Positions 1-12,700 of a stretch of 64,000 nucleotides of DNA are shown in pieces. A program made the position numbers and the translations under genes. A model generated the notes under the pieces. It made no database searches. It was given only the letters and a program-made list of their open reading frames with translations, and was not told the DNA's origin. Positions within the stretch are counted from its first letter, which is position 1. Every line of letters begins with the position of its first letter. This stretch comes from Hsuehochloa calcarea (taxonomy: Eukaryota > Streptophyta > Magnoliopsida > Poales > Poaceae): NCBI GenBank assembly GCA_036346395.1, contig CM070601.1, positions 16,055,763-16,119,762 of the forward strand. Reading direction: 5' to 3'.

Positions 1-452
1 ATGTTATTTCCAAGTCGATTCATCACTCATCAAGGCTTCTCCAGCCCACCCGAATGTCATTCTACAGATCAAGGGTTGCAGTAATGGTCACCGATGCTGA
101 ACTCAGAAGGGTCCATAATCATCTACCCAACTTATTTGCCTTAGCAGATGCCTCGTGGATTAGCGCGCACAATTTTACAAAGCAAATAGAATAATGGAGT
201 CAACTATCAGCTAAAGCAATCCAAACGGGCATCATTCCTACCAGAGATAAATTCCACGACGTCAAACGTTTCAACATACTCAGATTGCGAACCCGTCCCC
301 GCGGGATCACCACAAAAACAGAACCAAAACGCTCCCGAAACCAATACAGAGACGCGGGATTCTCAAGACTCTAGGATTCAGAAGGAAACTACTACCGGAC
401 CAGATCAACGCGCCAGACCGGCTCATGTAAGAGAGATCTCATCTCAGGACAG

Positions 453-696
453 GACAGGGGCGAGCGAGCAAACAATCGATTACGAGATCACGGGAAGGAT
501 ATCGCAAGGTGAAGACCAGGGTGTCGCCGACGAGGGCGAGGGCGTTGGGGAAGCGGCGGAGGTCGGCAGGGAGACGTACGCGCGATTGGTGAGTGCCGGC
601 CTCGGCTCGGCGTGCTCACCACATCCATGGACGAGCCGCCCCCGCCGCCGCGCCCCTGGTAGTGCCTACCCGCCATGGCCACGCCGCAGCCGGAGA
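453..696 (-). pseudogene. Duplicated fragment of NSF exon 1
   Basis: On the minus strand this repeats the first exon of the NSF gene at 24666-24852, including the ATG (at 676) and the start [18 protein letters not shown]. Downstream on the minus strand it runs into sequence (1-452) not present at the native NSF gene, and no further NSF exon follows within view. The exon body is distorted here at two CAG and two CTG sites compared with the other two copies (24.7 kb and 27.7 kb). It is a 5' gene fragment, possibly carrying promoter sequence. No NSF function is expected. Confidence 0.75.
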
Positions 697-795
697 GAGA
701 TCTCGCGGTAGATCTCGCGAAGAGGAAGAGAGCGAAGAGGAAGATCTCGCGGTAGAGGAAGAGAGCGAAGAGGAAGAGAGCGACACTACCAGGTA
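694..795 (+). repeat. Imperfect purine-rich repeat (GA/AGAG units)
   Basis: Imperfect tandem repeats of units such as GAAGAGGAAGAGAGC and GATCTCGCGGTA lie between the NSF exon-1 fragment and the PIF element. The right copy (27845-27930) lacks at least one unit, so the array varies in length between the two duplicates. Acidic, Glu-rich translations on the plus strand are a by-product of the repeat. Confidence 0.6.
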
Positions 796-807
796 AATAG
801 TTCTGCC

Positions 808-925
808 AAGTGATTTGGCAAATCTTGGCAAATCTTGTGATTTGGCAACTTGCTAAAATATATGCCAAGTGAAAAAATAGATCTTCTCCAAGAGTTCCCT
901 ATTTTTGACTTGGCAAAACTAAAAA
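808..925. repeat. TTGGCA/TGCCAA-rich repeat upstream of the PIF transposase
   Basis: The hexamer TTGGCA or its complement TGCCAA recurs at least seven times in about 115 bp, in both orientations. The segment sits where a 5' subterminal region of the adjacent PIF/Harbinger element would lie, but no terminal inverted repeat with a 3-bp target duplication could be paired with the far side. The duplicate at 27937-28050 is the same. Confidence 0.4.
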
Positions 926-1202
926 AAGAAGGGCCCACCAATATTTTTCTGTTGACCGGTACGTGGGGAGGTCGAGCGCCTGGGTTTCTTCGTCGCGCGC
1001 AGGAGGCCGCCGCGAAGGAGAGGTCGCGATCTCCTCTTCCACGCCGCCACGCAAAACGCCGATCCTTCTCCTCTCCCGTTGCCGATCCTTCTCCTCTCCG
1101 CTGCTTGGCCTACACCAATGAAGCCGCCATCTCCTCCTCCCCGTGCCAAGATCTTTTCCTCCTCGTGTGCCGCCCATCTCCTCCACCACCGCCCTAGGAA
1201 TC

Positions 1203-2567
1203 ATGCCTAGGAAGAGGTCTCGTCTTGCGAAGACAATTGGATGATTCATCATCCGATGACGATGACTCCACTCGATATTATCTACCGTCAATTGTGCAAA
1301 CCTTTTCCAATGACAAAGGAAGACACGGTGGCTCTGTCGAAGGTCATAGAGTTCTTTACCGGATAGAGAAGGCGGCCATGACAGATGTTTGAGATTATTT
1401 GGCGGACAATCCAACATACGGCCCGAAATATTCCGTCGAAGGTTGTTGTTCTTCAACTTTGATTAATTTGTTTTATGTGCTCAAATATTATTAGAGTTGT
1501 CAAACTTTAGTTTTGTTTTCTTCGGGTACAGGATGTTTAGGGAACTTTTATTACGCATAATGAATGTTGTTGAAGCACACGATGAGTACTTTGTGCAGAA
1601 AAGGAATGCGGCCAACGTTCTTGGATTGAGTTGCTTCCAAAAAGTCACTGCCGCAATGCGTATGCTCACTTATGGGGTTCCAGCTGATGCGACAGATGAG
1701 TACGTTCGCATTGGCGAAAGTACTGCACTTGAGAGCCTATGTAGGTTTGTTGTTTGCGCTTGTTGAAATTTTGGAGATGAATACCTCAGATATCCCAATG
1801 AGGCGGACACAGCACGCTTACTTGCATTGGGTGAGCAACAAGGATTTCCAGGAATGTTAGGGTCCATCGATTGTATGCATTGGGCGTGGAAGAACTGTCC
1901 ATATGATAAACAGGGTCAGTACAAGGGGCATGTGAACAAGCCCACTATAATTTTGGAGGCTGTTGCTTCGAACGACCTTTGGATATGGCATGCCTTCTTT
2001 GGAATGCCCGGGTCTCATAATGACATCAATGTTCTTCATAGATCTCCTTTGTTTGATAACCTGGCGGAAGGTAGAGCTCCAGAAGTGAACTATTCCGTTA
2101 ATGGCCATGACTACAATATGGGTTTTTATCTTGCAGATGGTATATATCCGTCATGGGCTACTTTAGTCAAGTCCATCACTCTTCCTATGGGGAACAAGAG
2201 GCAATATTTTGCCAAAGCGCAAGAAGCAACGAGGAAGATGGTCGAGAGAGCTTTTGGGGTTCTTCAATCTAGGTTTGCCATTGTTCGAGGACCAGCTCTT
2301 TTTTGGGACATTGAGACGTTAGCATTGATCATGAGGGCTTGTGTGATCATGCACAACATGATTGTGGAAGATGAAGGATTCGTGGTCGACCCTAACGAGC
2401 GTTTTGATTATGGTGGTGAGAATGTCCAACCTGCTCGTGGCCGAGGTACTCGTACACTTGATGAATATATTGGGGCGCAAAGAATGATCAGAAACAAGGA
2501 AACACACGTGCAATTGAAAGAAGACCTCATCGAACACCTATGGAACCATCATCCAGATTTATATTAG
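1203..2567 (+). pseudogene. PIF/Harbinger DDE transposase, left copy (frameshifted)
   Basis: Two-exon transposase gene. Exon 1 (1203-1441) encodes a basic/acidic N-terminus starting MPRKR. The intron ends at TACAG, and exon 2 (from 1532) begins MFRELLLRI. Exon 2 carries the family's catalytic signatures: GSIDCMHWAWKNCP (first Asp), GMPGSHNDINVL (second Asp) and RKMVERAFGVLQSRF (Glu), with the C-terminal DLIEHLWNHHP typical of Harbinger transposases. The frame breaks near 1750-1775, where the right copy has an uninterrupted CTGCAG-containing stretch, and again in exon 1. The C-terminal half (1827-2567) is open to its natural stop, whereas the right copy is broken there. It lies convergent to the accessory ORF1 on the minus strand. 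Family assignment is firm; activity in this form is not expected. Confidence 0.88.
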
Positions 2568-2817
2568 CTACATAATAATTTTATGTCATTTATATTTTAT
2601 AGTGATGGACAAAACAATATTAGCTAAACATGAGATTATATAAAGGTTTGGATGAATAAACATTACTTGAAACCAAATTAATCCGACACATACCATTGTA
2701 CTTGGACAATGGTTTGGCTGAATAAAAAAACTGAGGTATCTGATGAATAAATAAAGGTTCGGATGAACTAAAAAACAAACTAAAGGTACTTGAACCATGA
2801 TTTGACACCAACTAAAT

Positions 2818-3624
2818 TTATTTTGCAACACGCATAGCAACAATCTCCTTCTGCATCGTCTCAAGCCATTCACGCTGCAGCGGGTTGAGGGAGGTCGTGT
2901 CCGCAAACATAATTTCTTTCTCCTGTTTGATCAACTCCGCTTGAGCTCTTTTGTCTTCCGCTTCAATTTTTTATCTTCGCTCTTTGCGCTTCTTCTCTAG
3001 CTCCAGTGCTTCCTTGTCTAGCTCAATTGACGCCATGAACCTCTCCTGTTTTGCTTTCTCTTTTTCCTTGTCAGAAACCTCCTTCTTTGCCCACATCATG
3101 TCCAACGCAGCCAAGCAAGCTTCCCCACCTCCTCGCCTAAGATTTTCTTTTGCCTTTTTTATCCCATCTGCCCTTTTCCTTGCTTGGGTTTCTTCAGGAA
3201 CATCATCTGTACCTTGTTGATTGCTGGTGCCTTCTTCATCTCTTGGCCTGGACACCTTTGTGGACTTCCATACGGCAGAACGTCGTCGACACGTGCCTCG
3301 GCATAACGTCCAGCGGAGAAGGTAGGCCATTGTTAGTACAGTGCCCCTCCGCAGCATCCGCCAGCGCACGACTGAAAAGGTGCTCGTACAGAATGGCCAG
3401 GTAGGCCATCAATGCAGGCGTCACGGGAGAAGAGTGGGGAGCCATTTTTTTAACTCTACTAGTTGTTGATGGAGGGTGCAAAAGAGAGTAGAGCGATGTG
3501 ATAATTCATCTTCCGGTGACAGATGATCATTATTATAAAACAAGGAGTAATATCGGCGCACGAGACGAAGAGACGCATCGGGAGCCAAAGCGGCATTGAT
3601 GCGCTTAAGGTATTGTTTAGTCAA
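2818..3624 (-). pseudogene. PIF/Harbinger accessory ORF1 (NAM-associated C-terminal type), left copy
   Basis: This is the minus-strand partner ORF, convergent with the transposase. The recognisable part is a lysine/glutamate-rich predicted coiled coil (about 2970-3210, with runs such as KEKEKAKQERFMASIELDK) followed by the family's short C-terminal helix ending LQREWLETMQKEIV and a stop at 2818-2820. This matches the no-apical-meristem-associated C-terminal domain found in Myb-like ORF1 proteins of PIF elements. The frame is interrupted near 2975-2990 and around 3330-3420, both at CAG/CTG positions where the right copy reads differently. The N-terminal portion (3421-3624, starting MTKQYLKRINAAL) is shared with an inverted relative at 43.7-44.1 kb. 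Confidence 0.7.
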
Positions 3625-3870
3625 CGCTTAATAGAACCTTCTGTTCACACACAACGTTGGCTATAAAAATGTACTCATAACTTAGTAAACCTAGTCGGCC
3701 ATATAGTAATTAAGAAAACCATATGCATAATAGTAACATTACTAGCACCATATAGTAAACACATTAAACCATTGCAGTAAAAGTATGAGGTAGTAATATC
3801 AATGTAATATGTCGTAATTGATACCAGCGTTTACTGCGTATAACCACTTAGTTTTTTTTTTGAAAGGGCG
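3471..3870 (-). repeat. Transposon segment related to 43665-44060 in inverted orientation
   Basis: About 390 bp here align, as the reverse complement, with 43665-44060 at clearly recognisable but diverged identity. Examples are the shared stretches around GCGGCATTGATG, CTAGTCGGCCATATAGTAAT and ATAACCACTTAG. The alignment stops abruptly at the CTTAG followed by a T-run (3846-3860), which may mark an element end. Both copies contain the recurring motif AGTAAA. The right duplicate also has it at 30584-30975. Confidence 0.65.
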
Positions 3871-4640
3871 TGTAAGTCGCGTATTGTAATATTCCGTTTA
3901 ATTTTTGAGCATCAAAGAGAATTAAGGAAAGAAATATATTGTGATTTAGGATATATAAATTCAGAATTTTTTAGATGGATTAGAAATTGGGCCTTTCGGC
4001 CCATGTTACCGTGGCCCAAGTGGGGAATCCGACTTTTAGCCCAAGACCCATTAGTGGGTTGTCTTTTAGAGGGCAAGGAGGGGGTGGGCAGCAACCCTAG
4101 CAGCCCCTGCCATTGTAGTGATGCCCTGCAACAGTAGGTTCTCTTGTATATTACGAACAGTTACTTGAATAATCCTTCCATCTGATATGTATCCTTAGTT
4201 TCACCAGAAAGCATCCAGAATTCCTCATATGGACTTGGCTCAACATAGGAAATTGAACATGATACTAAGTGTTGCTATCAACATAGGAAATTGTACTTCA
4301 ATAAGAAAAAAAAAACACGGCAATTCTATCTTTATATCATGCAATGTTGCTTTCACAACTCTCAGAATTCTTTGATCTGAACATGACATTTTCAGCTAAC
4401 AGATCAACCACACACATTGCAATGAAATATGATCACAACCAGATAGCATTCACATCCAGTTTCAACAATCATGGTAGCATATCTAACTAAAGACATCAAC
4501 CACTACAGAAGAAGAGAGAGAGAAAATTCTAGACTATGGTTCCATTTGTACAAGCAAAATTACAAGAGTATGATTGCATTTAACCTTGTGCACACGAGGT
4601 ATCACACAAGATTTCTTGAAACCAAAATTACAGCATCGCG
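3871..4640. other. Intergenic, no gene recognised
   Basis: AT-rich sequence with a GGCCCA/TGGGCC-containing patch (3988-4060) and several A-runs. No reading frame with recognisable similarity was found. Duplicated at 30976-31752. Confidence 0.5.
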
Positions 4641-6480
4641 ATCATACACGGGGCAAAGCATTATGAACTACAAGGAGAAAAAATTGGAAAAGGAAAAGGA
4701 ACAGAAGAAGAACAAAAAAAGAGCCAAGAACAATTTTTCTTTGCAAGTGGATCTCTAACGCGGTTGAGGGGTCGTGGCGGCCAGGCGGGGGTGGCATGGA
4801 TGAAGGGACGATGACACGCGGTGAGGCGGGTCTCGTAGTCGAGGTCGGCCGGGGTGGTGGTGGTGGGGGTCGAGGCAGCGAGATCCGACGAGGTCAAGGC
4901 AGCGAGATCCAGCGGGTTCGAGGTCCGAGGCGTGGGATCTAGTGGCAACGGCCTCGGGGACACCTAGACCCGACGAGGGACAAGGTCAAGGACACGCTAC
5001 CGCGCCATGGTCACTGCGGAGCCCCGCTCGCGCTCGATGCCTATCGGACCTTTGGTAGAGAAAGGGGACTGTCGAATCCGGAGGCTACGCCATTCGGCAC
5101 GGATGCGGCAGTGATGGTGTTGTGGTGTCAAACCCTAACAAATGATGGCGTCAGTGAGCTATGTGAAATGGGAGGAGGCACAAGGGATGGCGTCAGGCTA
5201 GGGAGGACGAGTGCGCCAAGGAGGTTTTCACAAAGTGATGCTTGAGTGCGCGGGGCCAAATCGCAAAAGGGCGTAAGTGGAATGCGGGAGCTCATGTGCG
5301 ATTTCAGCCACCGATTTCCGATTGGATGGACACTAGCGAGTTTGTCTATATATTTATAGATTAGATCATATGCACCAGATATGCCGCCTATTTTGACAGC
5401 CTACAACTATTTGGACCAACATGGCAAGAGCATTCAGAGTCGCAACCCCAAAAGCAAATGTGATCGTAAAAACACCAGACTTGGGCGGACATGGCAAGAG
5501 TATGTACACAGTACACTAAGCGTGCAGTATCTTCCAAACCATGGTAGTCAGTCATACACGGGACAAAGCATTATGAACTACAAGCAGAAAAAATTGAAAA
5601 AGGAAAAAGAACAGAACAAGAACAAAAAAGAGGCGAGAACAATTTTTCTTTGCGAGTAGATCTCTAACGCGGTTGAGGGGTCGTGGTGGCCAGGCGAGGG
5701 TGGCATGGATGAAGGGACGACGACACGTGGTGAGGAAAACGGCAAGGCGGGTCTCGTAGTCGAGGTCGGCCAGGACGGAGGTGGTGGGGGTTGAGGCAAC
5801 GCGATCCGACAAGGTCAAGGCAGCGAGATCCAGCGGGGTCGAGGTCCGAGGCGTGGGATCTAGTGGCAACGGTCTTGGGGATGCCTAGACCTGACCAGGG
5901 ACAAGGTCAAGGACACGCTACCACGCCATGGTCACTACGGAGCCCCGCTCGCGCTTGATGCTTGTCGGACCTTTGGTAGAGAGAGGGGGCGGTCGAATCC
6001 AGAGGCTATGCCGTTCGACATGGATGTGGCAGTGACTGCGTCATGGTGTTAAACCCGAACAAATGATGGCGTCGGTGAGCTATGTGACCTGGAAGGAGGC
6101 GCAAAGGATGGCGTCGGGCTAGGGAGGACGAGTGCACCAAGGAGGTTATCGCAAAGTGATGGTTGAGTGCGCAGAGCCGAATCGCAAAAGGGTGTAAGTG
6201 GGATGCGGGAGCTCGTGTGTGATTTCAGCCGCCAATTTCGGATTGGATAGACACTAGCGAGTTTGTCCATATATTTATAAACTAGATCATGTGCAACAGA
6301 TATACCGCCTATTTTAACAACCTACAATAACAAGCTTATCGACTTGGGCCAACATGCCAAAAGCGCTCGGAGTCGCAACCCCAAAAGCAAATGTGACTGT
6401 GAAAACACCAGACTTAGGCGGACATGGCAAGAGTATATACACAAGACATCGAAGTGCAAAGATCCTCCGCACCATGGTAG
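4641..6480. repeat. Two direct tandem units of about 0.91 kb plus a partial third
   Basis: Unit 1 (about 4641-5550) and unit 2 (about 5551-6480) share the same order of landmarks at an offset of 909-910 bp: CATACACGGG, the A-rich AAGGAAAAGGAAC tract, CTAACGCGGTTGAGGGG, a GC-rich region, and a TATATATTTATA box. A later block at 6353-6440 repeats 5420-5500 at about 930 bp. Short minus-strand frames repeat between units but show no recognisable domain. In the right duplicate (31753-33560) unit 2 has lost about 30-35 bp just after GGTTGAGGGG. Confidence 0.8.
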
Positions 6481-6570
6481 TCGATCGGTCGGTCGGTCAA
6501 GACTGCTGTCGCACAATGAGGTGCTTGTTAAATTGCAGTCTGTTGGCACGATTCAGAAAGCTATAGATAT

Positions 6571-6573
<3 letters not shown>

Positions 6574-6619
<46 letters not shown>
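6574..6619. repeat. (TA)n microsatellite
   Basis: About 46 bp of uninterrupted TA dinucleotides. The matching array in the right duplicate (33643-33671) is only about 29 bp, so the array length differs between copies. Confidence 0.95.
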
Positions 6620-6622
<3 letters not shown>

Positions 6623-6739
6623 CTTTTCTTTTTGAAGAAAAAGGAGGGAAACGGAAGCCAAACGTACAACCTTTTACTATTCTAAAAGTGCACTCCTTTC
6701 TTAAGAACGAAAAAAAAACGAGTCGAATATAGCATTCTC

Positions 6740-7325
6740 TCAAGGGTTGTTTGAAGATAAATTTATCCTACCAAACCTTATTAAAACTTTGCATTTCCAA
6801 ATTTTGGTTACCAAGCGGTTGTTTGGTTGATAACCCAAATGAGCCAAGATAAAATTCTGTATAGCCAAAATCTGGGCAAAACCAAATATTGACAAAAAGA
6901 ACATTGTTTGAATCGTGATCAAATCAATTTTTAGTGTTATCGTAATTTTGCGTTACCAGAATTTTGGTGAGCGATTTTCTCACCATCGGGTTGCCCGCGT
7001 GCGATATTAGATTTCATTAGTATTACCAAATTTTTGTGGGCGTTAAAAAATTTTAGGAGCAAACCAAACAATAGCCTATTTTGTTAGCATTATCAACGTT
7101 TGGTTTGGTTTGGTTTGCAAAGGTAGTAAACCAAACAGACCACAAATTGGCTAGCAATGTTTTGACTTAAGATTAGTAAGAAAATGAATTAGAGAGCCAA
7201 GGGAGAATTGGAAATCTTATCAAAATTTGATAGTGAACCAAATTTGTCAAATTCGGTCAAAACTACCAAATTTTGATGAGGTAAGCATTAGCGACCATTG
7301 GAAGTAAGCAAACCAAACATCAACC
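6740..7325. repeat. AT-rich MITE-like block with CCAAAC/GTTTGG repeats
   Basis: The segment begins near GGTTGTTTGAAG and ends near AAACCAAACATCAACC, which are roughly inverted. It contains many ACCAAAC and TTTGGTT motifs and an internal GGTTTGGTTTGGTTTG. It looks like one or two degenerate, non-autonomous DNA elements, but exact termini and target duplications could not be assigned. The duplicate is at about 33800-34380. Confidence 0.35.
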
Positions 7326-7327
7326 AA

Positions 7328-7690
7328 CTTTTATGAAAGTGCAAGTTTATTTACATATATTGATCGATATTGGAAAAAACGAGGTATCATTCCAATCACC
7401 AACTCCTTTCTCTTTATTCAATCTCTCTAAGTTCAGCAACATTATCAGTTGTTACTGGATATCCCACAAAAGTTGGAATTAACGGAGCGACTCCCGGAGT
7501 TTAACGTCAACTTACTTTTATGAAAGTGCAAGTTTATTTACATTGATATTGACGAAGAATCATTCCAATCACCAACTCCTTTTTCTTTATTCAATCTCTC
7601 TTAGATCGGAACATTATCGCTTGTTCTTTGGATATCCCACAAAAGTTGGAATTAACAGAGCGATTCCCGGAGGTTAACGTTGAACATTCT
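7328..7690 (+). repeat. Tandem repeat of about 188 bp, two units
   Basis: TTTTATGAAAGTGCAAG at 7328 recurs at 7516, followed in both units by CAATCACCAACTCCTTT, TCTTTATTCAATCTCTC and GATATCCCACAAAAGTTGG. In the left duplicate the second unit is distorted at three CAG/CTG sites, which the right duplicate (34382-34745) preserves. Confidence 0.75.
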
Positions 7691-7978
7691 CCACTTGGTG
7701 CTTCGATACCGTGATTTACTGGTCGCCGTACTTCTTTATCCGGGCTCATGGCGGCCACGGCGGTGCTGCGAACGTAGTTTCGCGGGCTCACAATGCCCAA
7801 CCCACCCGCTTAGATGGCGCGCCATCCGGCTATTAATTGGCACCTAAATGTTCAAAGTAGTGGAGTAAAATTGGCAACCTTGCACACACTTCTTCCTTTC
7901 ACACTCTTTTTTTTATGTTGAGAATTTTGTTTTCTTAGGTGTATGTGCTCTCACATATGTTACATTATATTTAGACAC

Positions 7979-8215
7979 AACATCTCCAATAGATAGTTTT
8001 TAGCACACTCTCTAACATTTAAATTTTATAATTTTTTCTTTGAAACAGATATACATATCAACTAGAGTAGATTAATGTATTATGTCTTGTTTCGCGTGCA
8101 CAATAGTCTCTTCAAGAAGAGACGATCTGTGCTCTCTCTCCCCCCTCTTAATTTTGTTGACGTGACATAGCTAAGAAACAACAATAAAGATACTATTGGC
8201 GATACCCTTAGTAAT
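7979..8215 (+). mobile_element. MITE (family shared with 61545-61725)
   Basis: Non-coding element of roughly 240 bp starting near CATCTCCAATAGATAG and ending near AAAGATACTATTGGCGAT. It contains TTTAAATTTTATAATTTTTT, a CTCTCTC-rich centre and AAACAACAATAAAGATA. The same order of landmarks appears in reverse complement at 61545-61725 and in the duplicate at 35033-35275, which is the main reason to call it a mobile family. The terminal repeats are imperfect (CTCCAATAG against CTATTGG). Confidence 0.55.
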
Positions 8216-9767
8216 TAGATTAACCTCTTAATGATCTATGTGTAATGCTCCTAGTAAAACATGTTGTTAGTGTTCTTTTTCTTTTTCTTATTCTATGTGG
8301 TGTTAATATATCTTTTACTATGTATAGACACTAATTCAATGGTGTAATTAATGCACTTACTTATGATTAATTTAGTTTTATATTCTTGGTAATGTTAATG
8401 ATATTATGTTATGGGTGCACATATTAATCAAGAAAAGCGAAACGTCATGCGAAAAATGTGAATTCCAACGTAGGAGTTTCTAAAAATTCTCAACAAATTA
8501 CCAAATGTAGATGAGGGTATTTTATATCTTCCTAAAATTTCAAGATCAAAGTCAATCATTTTTGTATGTCTTTTTTTTTGTAAATAGCAAATATGATTGA
8601 GTTTTATCTTGAAATCGTGCAAAGAGATATAGAATTATAATCCCTCCCCATATCTCATATTTTTTTGAGAATATCCGTCCACAAGAAATGCATGTATAAT
8701 TACTCGCATTAATTCAATTGTACGTGACATTCGCTATGCAAATATTTACCTTGTCCCCCTATGCCCAATTCCTGCCCCCACAACTGCTAAGGTGACATGT
8801 CCAGTTGAATTATTTAAAATTCTAAAACGCAAGAGTTGTTCACTTATGCCGCTTGGATGCCTCACATGAAAAGATTACATGATTTTGGGGAGAGATAGAC
8901 ACAAAGGACTTCAAAAATTCAAATGGATTGAGTCATTCCATGATAATTTCATAGGAATTCCAGCAGTCCGTTCCTTTGTTCCAAAGTGATTGTAGGATTT
9001 TTTTCCCCATAGGATTCTAATCCTACAAAATTCCTCCATTTTCCGTTTGTTTCAAATGGGGCCAAGACGTGTTAGGGGGACGTAATTCGTGCGTTCGTGT
9101 GTTTTGTGCGTATGTAAGTTTACCTTGTATTCTCAAAATAAAATTATCGCGGATAATCAAATTATGCTAAACTGCTAATGCCATATTGATATTGCCATCT
9201 CCCCTAGCCCTTCTTCCCCTCGTGCACGATCGTATGTATATAATGCAACCAACAAACCTCCCCGTGAGGCCGTCACACCGCTCTCTCCCCCCTTTCCATT
9301 TCCGGAGCTCATTTCCACACACGATTTTTGTCCCTGAAAAAAATTCAAAACTTTAACCTCGATCCCCACGAAGCCCCCAATCTGTCGCGCACGCCTCGAT
9401 CCACCCACGCAGCGATTCCTCCCGCATTCTCCAATTTGCCCCCCGTGTTCTCGCGCTTCTCCAAATCGTTAGATCTCGGGTGTTCTCTTGCCTAATCGGC
9501 CCGAAAATTCTGGCCATTTGGTGTTTTTTCGGAGCTGTTGTTTTGCTCCGAATCGGAGATCTCAAGTGTTTTTTTCCTGCCACAAATTTGAACTACCTCA
9601 ACGATTCAGACAGTATTGCGGTTCCAATTTGAGCGTTGTTTGTTCGTTGCGGCATTGGATCGAACGCCATTGGAAGAGAGGTTGGTGGGCGTTTGTGATC
9701 TGCGCTGCGCCAATCGAACTTGGCGGACGATGAGAGCTGGCGCCGTGGCCTCGAAGGCGGCGGCGGC
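8216..9767. other. Upstream region of the MUCI70-like gene
   Basis: AT-rich sequence. A MITE-like patch at about 8870-9065 has repeated GGATT/AATCC motifs, such as the inverted TAGGATTCTAATCCTA. From about 9170 the sequence becomes C-rich and looks like promoter and 5' UTR of the gene that starts at 9768. No other gene was recognised. Confidence 0.4.
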
Positions 9768-12700
9768 ATGAGCGGCGGAGCGTCGCTGGGGCTCAGGTCG
9801 TCGGGGAGCTATGGATCCTTGCAGCAGTCCAACGGCGATCGCGCGCGCCGCCGCCGCCGCCGCTCGGAAGATGTCCTTGGTGGCGCCGGCCGGCGCCCGG
9901 CGGCCGCGAGGTGAGCGCCTCCTCTTCGCCGGATCTGCAAGCTCATTGGCCGCCGCCGTGGATGCTCCTCCTCCTCCTTGTCGCCGTTCTTTGTGGTCTT
10001 CGCCTCCTCTTCTCATCACTTGTCGATAAAGGTGGTGGTTATCTTGCCTTATGTTTTGTTCCTAATCCTCGTGGATCGTTGTCGTGACTACATAAATATT
10101 TTGACCAGTTAATGTTTTTTTCTTCGTTATGCATTCATTTGGTCAATGAGTTCAGTGGAATGACGTAACGCAACTTGTAAGTTGTATTTTCTAGATTCAT
10201 CTAGATGTTTCCCGTTTCTAGGAGTAGAAAAACATCTGGCTTTAATGCACCTTGTACATATTTTAAGTTTTTTACATGGGTTATATAGGATGTTTGCAAG
10301 TGTTATTGTGCGCGGCCTGTACTCAGAAAAAAATTGCGCTTACAGTAAATTTGAGAAGTGCAAAAACTTTAGTGAAGTGAAAATGTCACGAAGATCTTGA
10401 GTAATGGAAAAAGAAAAAGGTTGTATGGATGGATGTACTCTTCAGTACTCTGGTGCTGACTGGCAACCGATTTTTTTATTGCCAGGATTGTTTATTGTGT
10501 AAGCATTTGATCACATGTATTCTTGTTTATGTGCATTCTTTAATTTACATCACCTTTGACTTTAGTTGACTGATATGATGCAAAGGGATTAGTATACTAT
10601 TCTTTAGCAATTCAGATCACACGTAGCAGTGTCAATGTTTTAGTTGAGCTAGGCAATTTGCATGGAGAGATTAAAGAGTAATATTGAGATGCGGTCCCAA
10701 GTTTTGAGTACTTTGGTTGATCTTTGGTTATGAGAGATGTTTTAGTCAATTCTCTTGAACCGAGATACGACTTTGTTGGGATGTATGGTGTTTAATATAG
10801 TTAATGTGGCTTATGAATTCCTAAAAGTTCGGACCTTACAATGAGCTTGAAGTATGAAAGGTCCTAGTCTTGATAAATCTTTCACAAAATTTGTGTGTTT
10901 GTGGTACTGGACTACGGACTACCAAAGAAGGTAGGGTTTTGGATTGGTATTGCTAGAATTTGTCATTTTTTCAATCATTTGGTCAATCGCATGCTTGTGT
11001 TTGCATTTTTTCCTTTACATTTTCAATATGCATCTTGTTTGACTTTGCGAGACTAATCTATTGTCGCTTAACAATTCACTATAAACAGTTGGTCCTTCAT
11101 CTAGCAATCAATTTGCACATTTTCCATGGTTACAATAACAATAGATTGGTTAGTCACTCCAAGTGTCTTACTTGGGACTTGATAGGCTTGAAGGACTTTA
11201 ACCCCCTCCTCGTGCTAACGCATCACGAGCTGCCAAATTCTTGGCAAGGCCCTCACGGCTGACATGTTCTATATGGTGCCAAATTGCCCATTTAATGTTT
11301 GATAATTTCCCTAGTGGGTGGGGATGGGGGTTGCCCTTTTAAACGTGTGTAATAGGTATCTTCCAATAGTGAACTTCAAAATCTTGTTTTGGCCTATTTT
11401 AGATGAAGATGCACCACCTGGTATTGAGACCATGCTTGGATTTTCTGATCATGTCCGGAGCTTTGTGAATCATGTTTGGACATCTTCGGGTATATCAATG
11501 ACCCAGAGAGATTCTTTTAGTGGAAATGGTTTGAATACAGCATCACGGACAGAAAAACAGTCTGACAACGGTCAAGAAAAAGTTTGGGGTCACTTGCGGA
11601 GTTTCCCACCAGCTGTTGTTCTGGAGCACCATCCTTGTGAAATTTTCTCATTTCCTCCTCCACCTATCAATAGGAAACACACTGGACCACGACGTAAGTT
11701 TTGAGTAATTCAATTCAACGTTACAAAAGTTTGAATCTAACTATAGTGATTTGAACTTGTGTAGCATGTCCTGTTTGTTATGTGCATGTTGAGCAAGCCC
11801 TGGTATTGATGCCAGGCACTCCATCAACATCACCTGTCCTTCGAAGCCTAAATTATTTGTTTGAAGAGAATTTGATTTTCAAAGAGTCCAATGGTGGTTC
11901 TTTGTTTGGAGGTTATCCATCCCTGGAGGAAAGAGATAAGTCTTATGATATAAAAGACTCGATGACAATACATTGTGGGTATGTCCATATGGATCATCTG
12001 CTTTAGCTCTTGTACATCTCTATGATGACTGTTTATGCTGTAGCACTAACCTTTTATTTATCTTCAGATTTGTGAGAGGGAAGATACCTGGTCTCAATAC
12101 TGGGTTCGATATAGATGAAGCTGATCTTTCCGAGATGCGGCGCGCGAGGGGACAGCTTGTCGCTCGCTATTTTTGGTAACTACATCCTCTTTCTTTGTCA
12201 GTTCTTATTACAAGTCTCGTGTAAACTTGCTTATTTGTGCTTTCTCAGGAAATTATGATATAATGCAACAACCAGAAAACATAAGTGATTTTTCAAAGGA
12301 CACTGTTTGCTTCTTCATGTTTCTGGATGAAGAAACAGAAGCTGCAAGAAAGAACACTACTATTAATAATAGTAAAAGAATTGGGTGTGTATGCGTGGTT
12401 GTTGTCCGCAACCTTCCATATTCGGATGCAAGACGAATGGAAAGGTACCGTACATTTGGTTATTTTGTTTTTTCCTAGTCAATTTGTGGAGTGCCAGGTG
12501 CTTCTGGCATGGAGATGCAGAAGTGCACTAGTTAATTTTCAGTTTATTGGGCCATGTAAATTATAAGTTATTTGTGTAACTAACATAATTATATACAATC
12601 TACATACATGATGTTTTATGTAATTATGTCATATTCTAAAACAAAATGTATCTTGATCTAGATAGGTTGATTGCTAAAGTTCCCTGCACTGTAAGGTTGA

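Noticed and set aside
9100..9767. Several open frames on both strands just upstream of the MUCI70-like gene
   Set aside because: They are short, lack signatures, and lie where promoter and 5' UTR are expected.
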